64,000 nt of DNA from a virus. The notes under the pieces were generated by a model. That model did not search any database and was not told where the DNA came from. It saw only the letters and a list, made by a program, of their open reading frames with translations. The stretch covers positions 167,789-231,788 of the IMG/VR virus record IMGVR_UViG_3300028608_000006; one strand, 5' to 3'. Below are positions 35,057 to 43,755 of this stretch, one piece after another. The position numbers and the translations under genes are program-made. Position 1 is the first letter of the stretch. Each line of letters opens with the position of its first letter.

Positions 35057-37360
35057 CTACTGGAGTGCGCAGTTAGAGTCAATCACCTTAAACGTTTTCT
35101 TCTTCGCCTCAAAGGCGACTTCACGTTTGCGGAAGTACTCTTTATGCTTAGGCTGGCTAGCACACACCCCGAATACGAACCGTGGGGTGATGCGGTTGTC
35201 GAATGTCTTCAACGCCTTGTCACGTAAACGCCCAATCATTTGTTTGTTGCGTTGAGTCGAACCGACCGTATGCATACAGAGCACAGTTACTAAACCATCA
35301 ATGTCCTTACCCGTTCCGCAACTACCAGGTGTCGTAATGACCACCTCGTGTTTCATGTACTTCAACTTATCGGCGTCTTTACCTTTGGTATCCTCGCCGT
35401 GGAAGGTGACGATGTCCATGCCGGGGTATTCCTTAAGGAACATCTCGAGCATAGCCTCGCACATGCTGACCCTGGAGAAGAAGAACAGACACTTAGTGCC
35501 CTCCTCTCGGCATTCGAGGTAATACTCCTCGAACATCTTCTTGGCCACTTCAAAGTAGAAGTTGGTGACCGTCCGATTGTTCAGAATGCTCTGTTCCCAG
35601 GTTAGGTCATTGTAACTACCGAACTGCTGGGTCTTCAGGTTATAACGTCGCGGGTTGATGTCGTACAGATAAGCGACAATGTCGATGTAGTTCTCAGGCT
35701 CCGGTTCCTTAAGCCGGATGTGAATTGGGAAGAGGATCCGATAGATCTTGTTAATGAACGGATCATCGCCAGACAGAGTTGCAGACAACACAACCAGCTT
35801 GGGGAAGTTACCATACATCAACGAAATGCAGACCTGGTGAATCGCCTCGTGACCTTCGTCAATGATCCTGAGACCGCACTGGAGGCTCTCAAAGATCTTG
35901 TCTAGGCTCGGAGTCTTGGGATCCTTCTTCTCGTTCCTGAAGTGCACGTCAATGCGTGTCATCGGCACAATGATGACCTTCGGATCGATCTCACCCCTCA
36001 GCATCACTTCCTGCAACAAGCACAGGTCCTGTTCCCACACCAAGACATCGGCAGGTTGCAGGTCGATGATGTCACCCAAGGCTTTAATCCAAGTGGTGAT
36101 GTACCGAGGTTGAATCGTAATCAGGGTTCGCTTGCCCATCAACAACATTGTCCGAAGGCCCATGTAGGTGTTGTGCGTAACGAGGTAGTCCTTGATCACA
36201 AAGCACTTTGATTCGTGCTCCACCGAGATGCAGGTGGTTTCAACTGGTCGATCGATCTCAATCCGATTAATCCGCAACGCCAGATCACGGTTGTCGTGTT
36301 CCCACATCGCTTCCACCTTTTCTTGAAAGGTGAACAAGACATGTGGGGTCCGGTGGGTAATCACAACGTAATTATCACCATCAGAGTAATGGGCTTTTGC
36401 AACACCCCCTACACTCCACACCAGATCACGAACCATCTTGGCGCTAGTACCGTAGTCGGAGCGATAGATGATTGACCCATCGGCCTGTGGCTCACCTGTA
36501 GCGTCCAACAACCCACGAAGCAACCCCATGCGCTGAGAGTGAGAACCCTCGAGGTACTTCTCGGTCAGGAACCGATCTGTTTGCCCGATCAGGTAGGCGT
36601 CGATAATGTCGCCGCGATCAGGATTGCGTTCACTGGCCGTTAAAGGAATGCGCCAGACTTTCTCTGGGCTGTCCACTAACTCTTGGGTGGTCTTAACCTC
36701 CCATTTTGACCAGCCATCCGCTCTGACTTCCCACTGGTGCTCAGGACACGCCACAACCGTCCTGCCGTCCTCGAAGGTCAGCTTGTACGTTGGTGTCACG
36801 CCTTGAGGGAAAACCCCTGTGACGTACGTGTGAGAGCCGTCAGGTGCCATGACCAGATCGTTCATCTTGACCTGTCCGATGGGCTTCCAACCTTTAGCTG
36901 TTCTGACCGGAGTACTGTTGGCCAGCGCTTTACCGTAACCTGTGGAGGCGTTGTTAACCTTCACAGCACCCGGAGCCAATTGGTAGTTAACCCACTCATC
37001 CTGACCGGGACGGGTGTTCTCGTAACCAGGACGAAACTTAAATCGAACGTCCTTGCCAACCAATTCCGGTTCAGTTACCAGCTCAACCCGAGACGGGTTA
37101 TAGCCTTTATACTGAGCGAACGCGATGAACTCTTTTAACAAACTTGCGGGGAGACGGTATTCACTCTTGTCAAAGTTCGACCGAGCAAACACATGAGTCA
37201 CTTCCATCTTTGTTCTACCGGTACCAGGAATTGGCACTTTCCCCATTTTGTAAAGGTTGGCCCGGCAGAAAGGCAGTATTACTTGTGCGGCGAACTCACC
37301 GTAGAACCCAAAGATTCGGAGGTAGTTATGCGCTCGCGAGATAGTGGCAACGTGGCGCAT
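35057..37360 (-). CDS. SF2 DNA helicase (UvsW-like) interrupted by an intein
   Basis: 767-residue precursor. Extein motifs: P-loop ASTGYGK (138-144) joined after splicing to Thr398 to give GYGKT, Walker B IIDEGHE, motif III LSATLSG, and motif VI QMIGRLR. After intein removal the helicase is 514 residues, in the range of phage UvsW-type branch-migration/recombination helicases, with an N-terminal non-helicase domain of about 130 residues. Because the intein breaks the ATP-binding loop, activity depends on splicing. Starts at ATG 37360; transcription continues into the small genes 33327-35029. Confidence 0.85.
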   Translation of the reverse strand: MRHVATISRAHNYLRIFGFYGEFAAQVILPFCRANLYKMGKVPIPGTGRTKMEVTHVFARSNFDKSEYRLPASLLKEFIAFAQYKGYNPSRVELVTEPELVGKDVRFKFRPGYENTRPGQDEWVNYQLAPGAVKVNNASTGYGKALANSTPVRTAKGWKPIGQVKMNDLVMAPDGSHTYVTGVFPQGVTPTYKLTFEDGRTVVACPEHQWEVRADGWSKWEVKTTQELVDSPEKVWRIPLTASERNPDRGDIIDAYLIGQTDRFLTEKYLEGSHSQRMGLLRGLLDATGEPQADGSIIYRSDYGTSAKMVRDLVWSVGGVAKAHYSDGDNYVVITHRTPHVLFTFQEKVEAMWEHDNRDLALRINRIEIDRPVETTCISVEHESKCFVIKDYLVTHNTYMGLRTMLLMGKRTLITIQPRYITTWIKALGDIIDLQPADVLVWEQDLCLLQEVMLRGEIDPKVIIVPMTRIDVHFRNEKKDPKTPSLDKIFESLQCGLRIIDEGHEAIHQVCISLMYGNFPKLVVLSATLSGDDPFINKIYRILFPIHIRLKEPEPENYIDIVAYLYDINPRRYNLKTQQFGSYNDLTWEQSILNNRTVTNFYFEVAKKMFEEYYLECREEGTKCLFFFSRVSMCEAMLEMFLKEYPGMDIVTFHGEDTKGKDADKLKYMKHEVVITTPGSCGTGKDIDGLVTVLCMHTVGSTQRNKQMIGRLRDKALKTFDNRITPRFVFGVCASQPKHKEYFRKREVAFEAKKKTFKVIDSNCALQ
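36170..36928 (-). mobile_element. Class 3 intein in helicase P-loop
   Basis: Residues 145-397 of the helicase precursor (253 residues), inserted between the Lys and Thr of the P-loop. It begins with Ala145 (ALANSTPVRTAKGW) instead of Cys/Ser. Block B is ACPEHQW, giving His208 and Trp210; block F contains Cys377 (ETTCISVEH); block G ends VTHN with Thr395, His396, Asn397 and Thr398 as the +1 residue. Trp, Cys and Thr at these places are the WCT signature of class 3 inteins, which splice through the block F cysteine. A LLRGLLDATGE element (280-290) looks like one LAGLIDADG motif; the partner motif is not evident, so the endonuclease is probably inactive or reduced. Confidence 0.85.
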
Positions 37361-37387
37361 TGTAGCAGCCTCTTAACAAAATAAACG

Positions 37388-37403
37388 AGAACCCCGAAGG
37401 GTT
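37388..37403 (-). terminator. Intrinsic terminator hairpin
   Basis: Compact stem GAACCC-CGAA-GGGTTC; on the minus strand it is followed by TCGTTTATTTTG. It lies between the stop of the RNA polymerase beta' gene and the helicase start. Confidence 0.75.
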
Positions 37404-37419
37404 CCCGCTATCGGGTGTG

Positions 37420-39435
37420 TTAAGACGCACCTAACGCCCAGAAGCTCTCAAGTACGGAACCTTGACGGTCCATGGTCATGAAAGTACGCGGGTCGTTAAG
37501 AACGTTCTGTTGTTTCTCAAAGATTAACAAACCGCCTCCGCCCCGGCTGGTGATGCAGTTAATGAAACTGGAGAAGTACTTATCCCCAGAACCGTTAGCC
37601 ATTGCGAAGGACAGGTTGTTTGGATCTCTGGCCAGACAGCAATACAGTAGAGCTTCTACGTGCACTGCGTTAATACCTTTGATCTCCTGGTTAATAAGTG
37701 TCCAGAACTCAGACAATACTTCACCAAAGATCTTCGGCGTTACCACTTGGTTCCGCCATGCGGTATTGCGCTTGTTGAAGGTCATGAAGTTTTCCACACG
37801 AGCCCGGTGCATGTCCAAATCCTCACGAGTATAAGGAAGGGCAAACATCGGAGCCAGCGTGTTCCAATCAGACAGGTCGATGGAGATGAAGCGCTTATCC
37901 ACCGTGTTCCAACCTTTATCCAGCACGAAGCGCAGGAAGTCCAAGGAGAAACGAGCATTACGCGACGACACCGACGTGATAGCCGAATGCTGCTGCGTGG
38001 TCTTGCCACCCATCATGATGTCTTCCACTTGGTAGCGGAAGGTAACGTCAGAGAAGTACGGGAGCTTATCCAGCCCAACGTCGTCCAATACATCGAGCGA
38101 CTTCAGGTCAGACAGGTCCTTAACAATCGACGACTTCAGAATCAGCTCGGAACCCGGTACGCAGATCTCAGCCTTCAGGAAGATTTCATCCCCGTTGGTA
38201 TAAATGATATCTTTGTCCCGGACGTGAGGCACAAACTTCCGCGAGGTTGCGTTGCGGATGTAGTGCTTAGTACTGAGCATTTTCTGCCCCATCGGGTTAC
38301 ATAAGGTAGTACCCGAGTACATTCCCACGTTCGCGTCTTTCATCATCATGACGTTAAACGGGATGGTCGACTTCATTTTGCCGTAGCAGCGACCGCACGG
38401 CTGGCCAGGGTTGTGAGAGTTACAGAACGCCATGCTGCGGAAGGTAACGACGTCACCGGTCTTGATCGTGTCGACGTTGCGTTGATCAATCAGAACCGAT
38501 GAACCGTCCGCTAGGATGATGTACTTGCCCATCAAGGACAAAGCCATCTCCATGTTGAGGATCTTCATAGGAACGCCCACAGTCGTCCCACAGTCGTTCA
38601 TGTGCAAGATGCTGTGTAACGGCGCCGACAGCAAGTGAATCTTGCGGTGGAACCACTCAGCGTCCTTCAGACCCTTACCGTTGTTGATCAGCGACTTACC
38701 GGATGAGTTACGTTCACCCAAGGAGTCAGCCAGGTTGGTGATGCCGTGAGCATACGGCACGTTAACCGAGTTCGGGAAGATGGTGTTGTTCAAGTCAAAC
38801 ACCGAACCACGAATGATCGTCGTCTGGAATGCTTGGTTGATACTCACGCCACCTGTCCGCGCCAGCAGTGCCATGGTGTTGGTATTCAGACTCTCGGCTT
38901 CACGCAGATAGTTACTGAACACTTTCTCGCCATCGTCAATGCTGATCTCGTGCGCCAAGATACGGTCACGGATATCCATGATGCCGACGTCTTCCATCAG
39001 CTCGGCCACAGACTCAGCCGTCGCCGAAATTACCGACGCCTCACTCATCACCACAATCATGTTGTTGAGTTTGGTTTGCCAGATGTGGATCAGTCGCTTG
39101 ATACTGTCAGTCTCAACAGGATCATCGATCTCCGGCATAACGCTTTCCAGAATCCAGTTCACCGGAATGGCCAGAGTATCGTCGCTGTACACCACCTCCT
39201 TATGTTCTGGATTCTTGTTGGACGGGACCAGCTCGTCAATCGAGTAAGCCACGTTGTTGTACTTGCGGTGAACGATCAAGCCTTGCCATGTCAGCATCAT
39301 CGCGAACAGGCAGGACATTGTCTTCTTACCTTCGTCGTCCACCACCTCTACTGCTTGGCGGTGACCACGACAACGAAGGATATCCGCTTCAGTGAGGTTG
39401 GCCCATTCACGCAGGCTAATTTGCATCATGCCCAT
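37420..39435 (-). CDS. RNA polymerase beta' C-terminal subunit, non-virion polymerase
   Basis: 671 residues. Beta' elements: a bridge/funnel-like segment SGKSLINNGKGLKD, DCGT (281-284), a zinc-type site with Cys338, Cys347 and Cys350 (PGQPCGRCYG), and GQKMLSTKHYIRNAT (383-397) in the place of the QLTMRTFH trigger-loop end. Start ATG 39435 overlaps the stop of the beta C gene by TAATG, so the two subunits are coupled. The order beta C then beta' C matches phiKZ gp71-73 and gp74 as I recall them, subunits of the polymerase that transcribes late genes. Confidence 0.85.
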   Translation of the reverse strand: MGMMQISLREWANLTEADILRCRGHRQAVEVVDDEGKKTMSCLFAMMLTWQGLIVHRKYNNVAYSIDELVPSNKNPEHKEVVYSDDTLAIPVNWILESVMPEIDDPVETDSIKRLIHIWQTKLNNMIVVMSEASVISATAESVAELMEDVGIMDIRDRILAHEISIDDGEKVFSNYLREAESLNTNTMALLARTGGVSINQAFQTTIIRGSVFDLNNTIFPNSVNVPYAHGITNLADSLGERNSSGKSLINNGKGLKDAEWFHRKIHLLSAPLHSILHMNDCGTTVGVPMKILNMEMALSLMGKYIILADGSSVLIDQRNVDTIKTGDVVTFRSMAFCNSHNPGQPCGRCYGKMKSTIPFNVMMMKDANVGMYSGTTLCNPMGQKMLSTKHYIRNATSRKFVPHVRDKDIIYTNGDEIFLKAEICVPGSELILKSSIVKDLSDLKSLDVLDDVGLDKLPYFSDVTFRYQVEDIMMGGKTTQQHSAITSVSSRNARFSLDFLRFVLDKGWNTVDKRFISIDLSDWNTLAPMFALPYTREDLDMHRARVENFMTFNKRNTAWRNQVVTPKIFGEVLSEFWTLINQEIKGINAVHVEALLYCCLARDPNNLSFAMANGSGDKYFSSFINCITSRGGGGLLIFEKQQNVLNDPRTFMTMDRQGSVLESFWALGAS

Positions 39436-41780
39436 TACAAGCCCCCGTAAATATTGTCAGTACCGCCGGTAACCCCGGTCATGTGCAGGTCTTCACCGAA
39501 TGCTACCGGATTAGGCAAGCGCTTACCCGAGTAACGTGGTTCGGCAGGTGGAGCTGGTTCCGGTTCAGGCTTATTAAGACCGCTCTCAGCCAACTCGAGT
39601 GCCACGCCGCTCAACTGGCTCATATCGAGCAGGTTGTTGATTGGCTCCATGGTTCGGTCAGTCGGGAGTTCATGACGGATGGTGTAACCCGAGTCAGACA
39701 ACATACTTGCAGCCATCTTCACGGCCCGGTTGTTCTGATACTCGTCTGGCTTCACAATCTGATCGATGTTAAACGGATCGTCTGCCCGGATAATACGGCG
39801 CACCATCACTTTACGCAGATCCGGTGAATACGCCATGGCCAATTGCTTAGCCGTTTCCTGACCACCGTGTTGGCTGGTGCGCAGACGACCTTCCGTTTCA
39901 CCCGTGTTACGGTTGCCCTGATCTCGCAGCCAGCTGGAGTACTTGCTGCTGTCGTTCAGTTTAGCCGGCATACCGAACAGGTTGGACTTAGGCAATGCCT
40001 GAGCCGACATATCCGTACCGAACTTATCCAGCATCATGAAGTGCTGGTTACTGATCAGGATTGGGTTCACGGTCTCCACGTACTCACCCAGCGAGTTCAT
40101 GAAGGTTGCCTTCTGCGGTTTGAAGGGATACTTCGCGCGCAGGGCGTTGATGATCGCCACACCATACAACCGGGTGTTACTGCGAACATGGATAGAGATC
40201 ATCTTGTCGCAGCAGTGGTCGACGTAATCCTTAATGTCGTCCGCATTGGTGTAGGTCGCCCGAACGATCTCACCGAACTCCGGGAACCCAGTTTCGCAGA
40301 ACTCGAGGATCATTGCGTAAGCTTCAGCGTACTGACCCAGGTTACGAAGCAACCGCGCTTCTTTCTGGATGTTAACGTTGATGTAGTTGATACTGAGCTC
40401 CATCAACATCGAGTAGATCTGACGACGGAACGCTGGCGTGTTGTTGATGATGACTTCCGCACGAGTACCGTCCGCATAGGTCGGCGCCATGTGGTCCTCG
40501 ATGATGCTCACCGCAACACCTTTGTCGCCGTTCAACCCTGCGAACTTGAACTTGATCTTGCCAGGCACGATTTCGCGCAGCAGGATATTAATGTTCCAGT
40601 CCTTCAACTTGACCCGCTTGATCCCCCGGCTGAGTGGGTTGATCTTGCCAGTGTTGGTATTACGGGTGTAGTTGCCGTATGCCGAGTTAATGAAGGTATC
40701 CAGTTCCAGCGTGATCGGGATGTCATTACCACGGTTGTTCGCGATACGACGTTCGTACCAACGAATCACGTTGTTGTGCATCTCGTTCTGCTTCTTCTCA
40801 TAACGCTCGAGAAGAATGTTGTGTGGCTGCTCGATGTAATCCGTACCGCGATTGTTAGCGCGGTTCTTCATGCGGTCACTCAACACTTCGACCGACATTA
40901 CTTCCGAGTTGATCGGAGCGTAAAACAGTTGATCGTAGGTCAGGTCCGGGATACGCAAAGCTTTACGTGTCAACGACACCAAGGAGTTCTCGGTGATGCG
41001 ACGACGGAAGCCCATGACGATGCCGTCTTCACGAATGCGCTGACCCGATTGTGGGAACGGGCAGTCATTACCTTGTGCATCTTTGTAAAGCATCAACGGA
41101 ACGAATTCTTCCTCGTTCCACTGGAAACCACGTTCGTGCTTGAACATGCACTTCAAACGTTCTTCAGCGTACGATCGAGTCAGCTGAATTGCATCCTCCT
41201 CGGTAACGTGGCTGGAGATCGCTGCAACGCGGGTGTTCATGCCGAAGCACCATTCGCCGCTTTCGCTGATCCGTGGGGACTTGGCGAAGACCGTGCCTTT
41301 CGGGAAGGTGGCCAGTGGCGACATCAGCTTGCGCATCACGTCTTTGTCGTAGACAAACTCGAACCCCACATATGTGTTCTGTGTGTTGTACCGGGGGAGT
41401 TCAAGAATGTCGTACATGTTCTTTTCGTCATTCTTATAAATGACGTACACTTTGTTCCAGGCGTCAGTCATCTCACGCGGGTCTTGGCTCCCCACGAAGA
41501 ACACTTCTTCCACTTGCATGTTGGCTGGCGCTACAATCTGGCGAGCAGTTTGAGCGTAACCTTGTTTCCACTCAAAGCCAGTCACCATCATGCGCTCATC
41601 GGCACCCGAGGTAACTACCGACTTCGGAATCATGTTGCCGGCCATGTACAGACGACCAGCAGAAGCCGACCACGGGAACAGAATCAGGTTGTTACTGACA
41701 CCCACCAGCGCAGGATGGATTTGGTTCGGTCCGCAGATGTATTTATATTTAACATCTTGCTGAGTCTCGTTGTCACTCAT
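39435..41780 (-). CDS. RNA polymerase beta C-terminal subunit, non-virion polymerase
   Basis: 781 residues. The decisive element is KFKFAGLNGDKGVAV (410-424) followed by MAPTYADGTRAEVIIN (431-446), matching bacterial beta KMAGRHGNKGVIS and MPY-DG-PVDIVLNP. The invariant RH of GRHGNKG is LN here. A Pro/Glu-rich linker precedes the last 35 residues. There is a promoter-like element at 41833-41861 upstream of ATG 41780. By motif and neighbours it corresponds to phiKZ gp71-73. The N-terminal beta part (phiKZ gp123-like) is not in the window. Confidence 0.85.
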   Translation of the reverse strand: MSDNETQQDVKYKYICGPNQIHPALVGVSNNLILFPWSASAGRLYMAGNMIPKSVVTSGADERMMVTGFEWKQGYAQTARQIVAPANMQVEEVFFVGSQDPREMTDAWNKVYVIYKNDEKNMYDILELPRYNTQNTYVGFEFVYDKDVMRKLMSPLATFPKGTVFAKSPRISESGEWCFGMNTRVAAISSHVTEEDAIQLTRSYAEERLKCMFKHERGFQWNEEEFVPLMLYKDAQGNDCPFPQSGQRIREDGIVMGFRRRITENSLVSLTRKALRIPDLTYDQLFYAPINSEVMSVEVLSDRMKNRANNRGTDYIEQPHNILLERYEKKQNEMHNNVIRWYERRIANNRGNDIPITLELDTFINSAYGNYTRNTNTGKINPLSRGIKRVKLKDWNINILLREIVPGKIKFKFAGLNGDKGVAVSIIEDHMAPTYADGTRAEVIINNTPAFRRQIYSMLMELSINYINVNIQKEARLLRNLGQYAEAYAMILEFCETGFPEFGEIVRATYTNADDIKDYVDHCCDKMISIHVRSNTRLYGVAIINALRAKYPFKPQKATFMNSLGEYVETVNPILISNQHFMMLDKFGTDMSAQALPKSNLFGMPAKLNDSSKYSSWLRDQGNRNTGETEGRLRTSQHGGQETAKQLAMAYSPDLRKVMVRRIIRADDPFNIDQIVKPDEYQNNRAVKMAASMLSDSGYTIRHELPTDRTMEPINNLLDMSQLSGVALELAESGLNKPEPEPAPPAEPRYSGKRLPNPVAFGEDLHMTGVTGGTDNIYGGL

Positions 41781-41832
41781 TACAATCTCCTACCCACAAA
41801 TGCTCTGTTACAAAAAGAAATTGTTACCATAT

Positions 41833-41861
41833 CTAAACTAATGATATAGGTTTAAAATCGG
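41833..41861 (-). promoter_or_regulatory. Early-type promoter element before RNA polymerase beta gene
   Basis: On the minus strand reads CCGATTTTAAACCTATATCATTAG followed by TTTAG, about 50 bases before ATG 41780. It shares the CCTATATCATTAG core with the chmA element and the ATTTT upstream block with the others. Confidence 0.65.
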
Positions 41862-41887
41862 TTAACCCCATCTTTGCAGGTAGCTTT

Positions 41888-42217
41888 ATGCCAATTCCCA
41901 ATAACGAAATCAATGCCGACAAGGATGTGTTCTTTACTGAACGCTTTAAGACCCTTGTCCGGTCTGAAAAGGAGTTGTTGAAACGCACAGCTCACCAGAA
42001 GCCCATCATTGAAAAGAACGTGTTGTACGCCTACCGTAACGACATCTACCGTCTGCTGCGGCATTTCGAGATCCCGTCGTATATGTGGTGGGCAACAGCT
42101 TACATCAACGGTGTTGAAAACCCCACACAGGACATCACCCATCTGGAATACATCCTCATGATGGATGAGAGCATTCTTGCTTCGGCAATCTCCCGCAGTA
42201 ATACGGTTCAGGGATAA
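41888..42217 (+). CDS. Small conserved phage protein, possibly baseplate wedge
   Basis: 109 residues, ATG 41888 with AGGT upstream, divergent from the RNA polymerase gene and ended by a hairpin. The core IEKNVLYAYRNDIYRLL followed by IPSYMWWATAYINGV faintly recalls the T4 gp53 baseplate wedge pattern (Tyr-rich, then MYINGI), but the match is weak. It is the only plus-strand gene between 32.7 and 55.7 kb. Credible as a real gene from its own ribosome site and terminator. Confidence 0.65.
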   Translation: MPIPNNEINADKDVFFTERFKTLVRSEKELLKRTAHQKPIIEKNVLYAYRNDIYRLLRHFEIPSYMWWATAYINGVENPTQDITHLEYILMMDESILASAISRSNTVQG

Positions 42218-42241
42218 AAAATAAATGAGTGCGAAGAAATG

Positions 42242-42266
42242 GGTAGGGGAGCACTGCTCCCCTACC
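42242..42266. terminator. Convergent bidirectional terminator
   Basis: Perfect 12-bp palindrome GGTAGGGGAGCA / TGCTCCCCTACC with a single-base centre, between the plus-strand 109-residue gene and the minus-strand Met-rich gene. Confidence 0.85.
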
Positions 42267-42286
42267 TATGACTTATAGCCGCTTAC

Positions 42287-43738
42287 TTACCAGGATGCTG
42301 GACCAGCGCCGCCACCGTTGTCCGGGTAGACGCTAGGTGCGATGCCGCCGGCGGTGATTGGCTGGTTCATCATTGCCATCATCGGGTTCTGCATCATCAT
42401 CGGATTCATCATCATCATGGGGTTCATGTTCATCATGTTCTGACCCCCCATCATGTTGTTCATCAGAGCCTGGTTCTGCATTTGCATTGGGTTCAGCTCA
42501 ACGCGTTGCAGGAAGTTACCACGACGGGTGCAGTGGTACATCACAGGACCGCCGGTCATGCCGTTTACCGCATGGTGCAGCACACGACCCAGGTTCTGGT
42601 CGATCTCGGTACGAACATAACGATCGCCCGCTTGCATTGGTGGAGGAGTGAGGTCGTAATCACCTACCATCATGCTTTGGTTGTTGTTACCCTGGTTGTT
42701 GTTTTGCTGTTGATTGGTTTGTTGCATCTGCTGACCACCTTGATTGGTGGACGAGGAGACAGACAACAGGCCAGCCATGTCATTGCGACCCATGGCTTGG
42801 TTGCTGGTTTCTTCCATTGTGTTGTGGCTGTTGTAGTCCATGATCGGGACCTGACGATAAGTTTCTGGCAATTCCTCCAGATACTCATTCCAGTTCATGT
42901 CGATCATGTACACGCCGGCCTTGTCGAAGTCGCCGCGGAAGGTATTTTGTACCTTGTTCAGTTGATCCGCGATTTCGCTGTAGCAGCCCAGGTACGAGAT
43001 CAAACGTGCAGCCACCGGAGTGGTCGACTCGAACTCGTAGTCACCCGGGTTGTTGACCGCCGGCAGGATGGACTGGAACAGATGACGCGCCAGCTTGAGA
43101 GCAGCAATCGACACGCTGTGGTTGTTGAGCTCCACAGTTTGGTTGTCGCTGATGCCTTCCGAGCGAGCCAGGCGTTTAACGATCTCGTTGTAGAACGGGA
43201 ACGAAGGACGAGTCTTGTAGTAGACACGTTCGCCAGTGGCTTTGCTGCGACCGCCGCCTTTGGTCACGGTGAAGTGAATGAAGCGGTTGTCGAGGCCGTC
43301 TTCTTCCAGCTCGATGTGCATACGGGCGAACAGTTGGTTCAGTTCGTCACGCACAGAACGCTTGGCTTCTTTCAGGGGCTCCATCATGTCGATGATGTCC
43401 TGACGCCATGCTTTCTTTGGACGCGCCGCCGAAGCAATGCTGAACAGCACGATCGGGTACGCACGGAAGACCGACAGCAGTTTCATGCAGGTCATCTTGC
43501 GGATGATCTTGAAGACCTCAGTCTCCTTGCTGGTGATGTTCTCGCAGGCTGGGTGGAAGAACACCTTGTTGACCACGTTGCCGTCGAGGATGTTGCTCAG
43601 TGGCAGGTACATGTCCATCTCGTCAATACGGATGGGGAACTCTTCGCCGTTGATCACGAACATGATGCGACCGTCGTCCTTGACAGCGCAGTTCCAGGAT
43701 TTCAACATTGCAGCGTACAGCTTGTTCAATTCGTTCAT
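42287..43738 (-). CDS. Protein with Met/Asn-rich tail (phiKZ gp70 position)
   Basis: 483 residues. The first 310 form a folded, mixed alpha/beta part; then a Gln/Asn-rich linker (about 330-355); a short folded stretch; then an extreme Met/Asn/Pro tail (416-458) with repeats such as NPMMMMNPMMMQNPMM, ending in a Gly-rich Trp terminus. It lies between the PicA-position gene and the RNA polymerase beta gene, the place of phiKZ gp70. No enzymatic motif seen. The low-complexity tail could drive condensation or shell contact; that is speculation. Confidence 0.7.
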   Translation of the reverse strand: MNELNKLYAAMLKSWNCAVKDDGRIMFVINGEEFPIRIDEMDMYLPLSNILDGNVVNKVFFHPACENITSKETEVFKIIRKMTCMKLLSVFRAYPIVLFSIASAARPKKAWRQDIIDMMEPLKEAKRSVRDELNQLFARMHIELEEDGLDNRFIHFTVTKGGGRSKATGERVYYKTRPSFPFYNEIVKRLARSEGISDNQTVELNNHSVSIAALKLARHLFQSILPAVNNPGDYEFESTTPVAARLISYLGCYSEIADQLNKVQNTFRGDFDKAGVYMIDMNWNEYLEELPETYRQVPIMDYNSHNTMEETSNQAMGRNDMAGLLSVSSSTNQGGQQMQQTNQQQNNNQGNNNQSMMVGDYDLTPPPMQAGDRYVRTEIDQNLGRVLHHAVNGMTGGPVMYHCTRRGNFLQRVELNPMQMQNQALMNNMMGGQNMMNMNPMMMMNPMMMQNPMMAMMNQPITAGGIAPSVYPDNGGGAGPASW

Positions 43739-43755
43739 GAGTCGTTAACTCCTTA

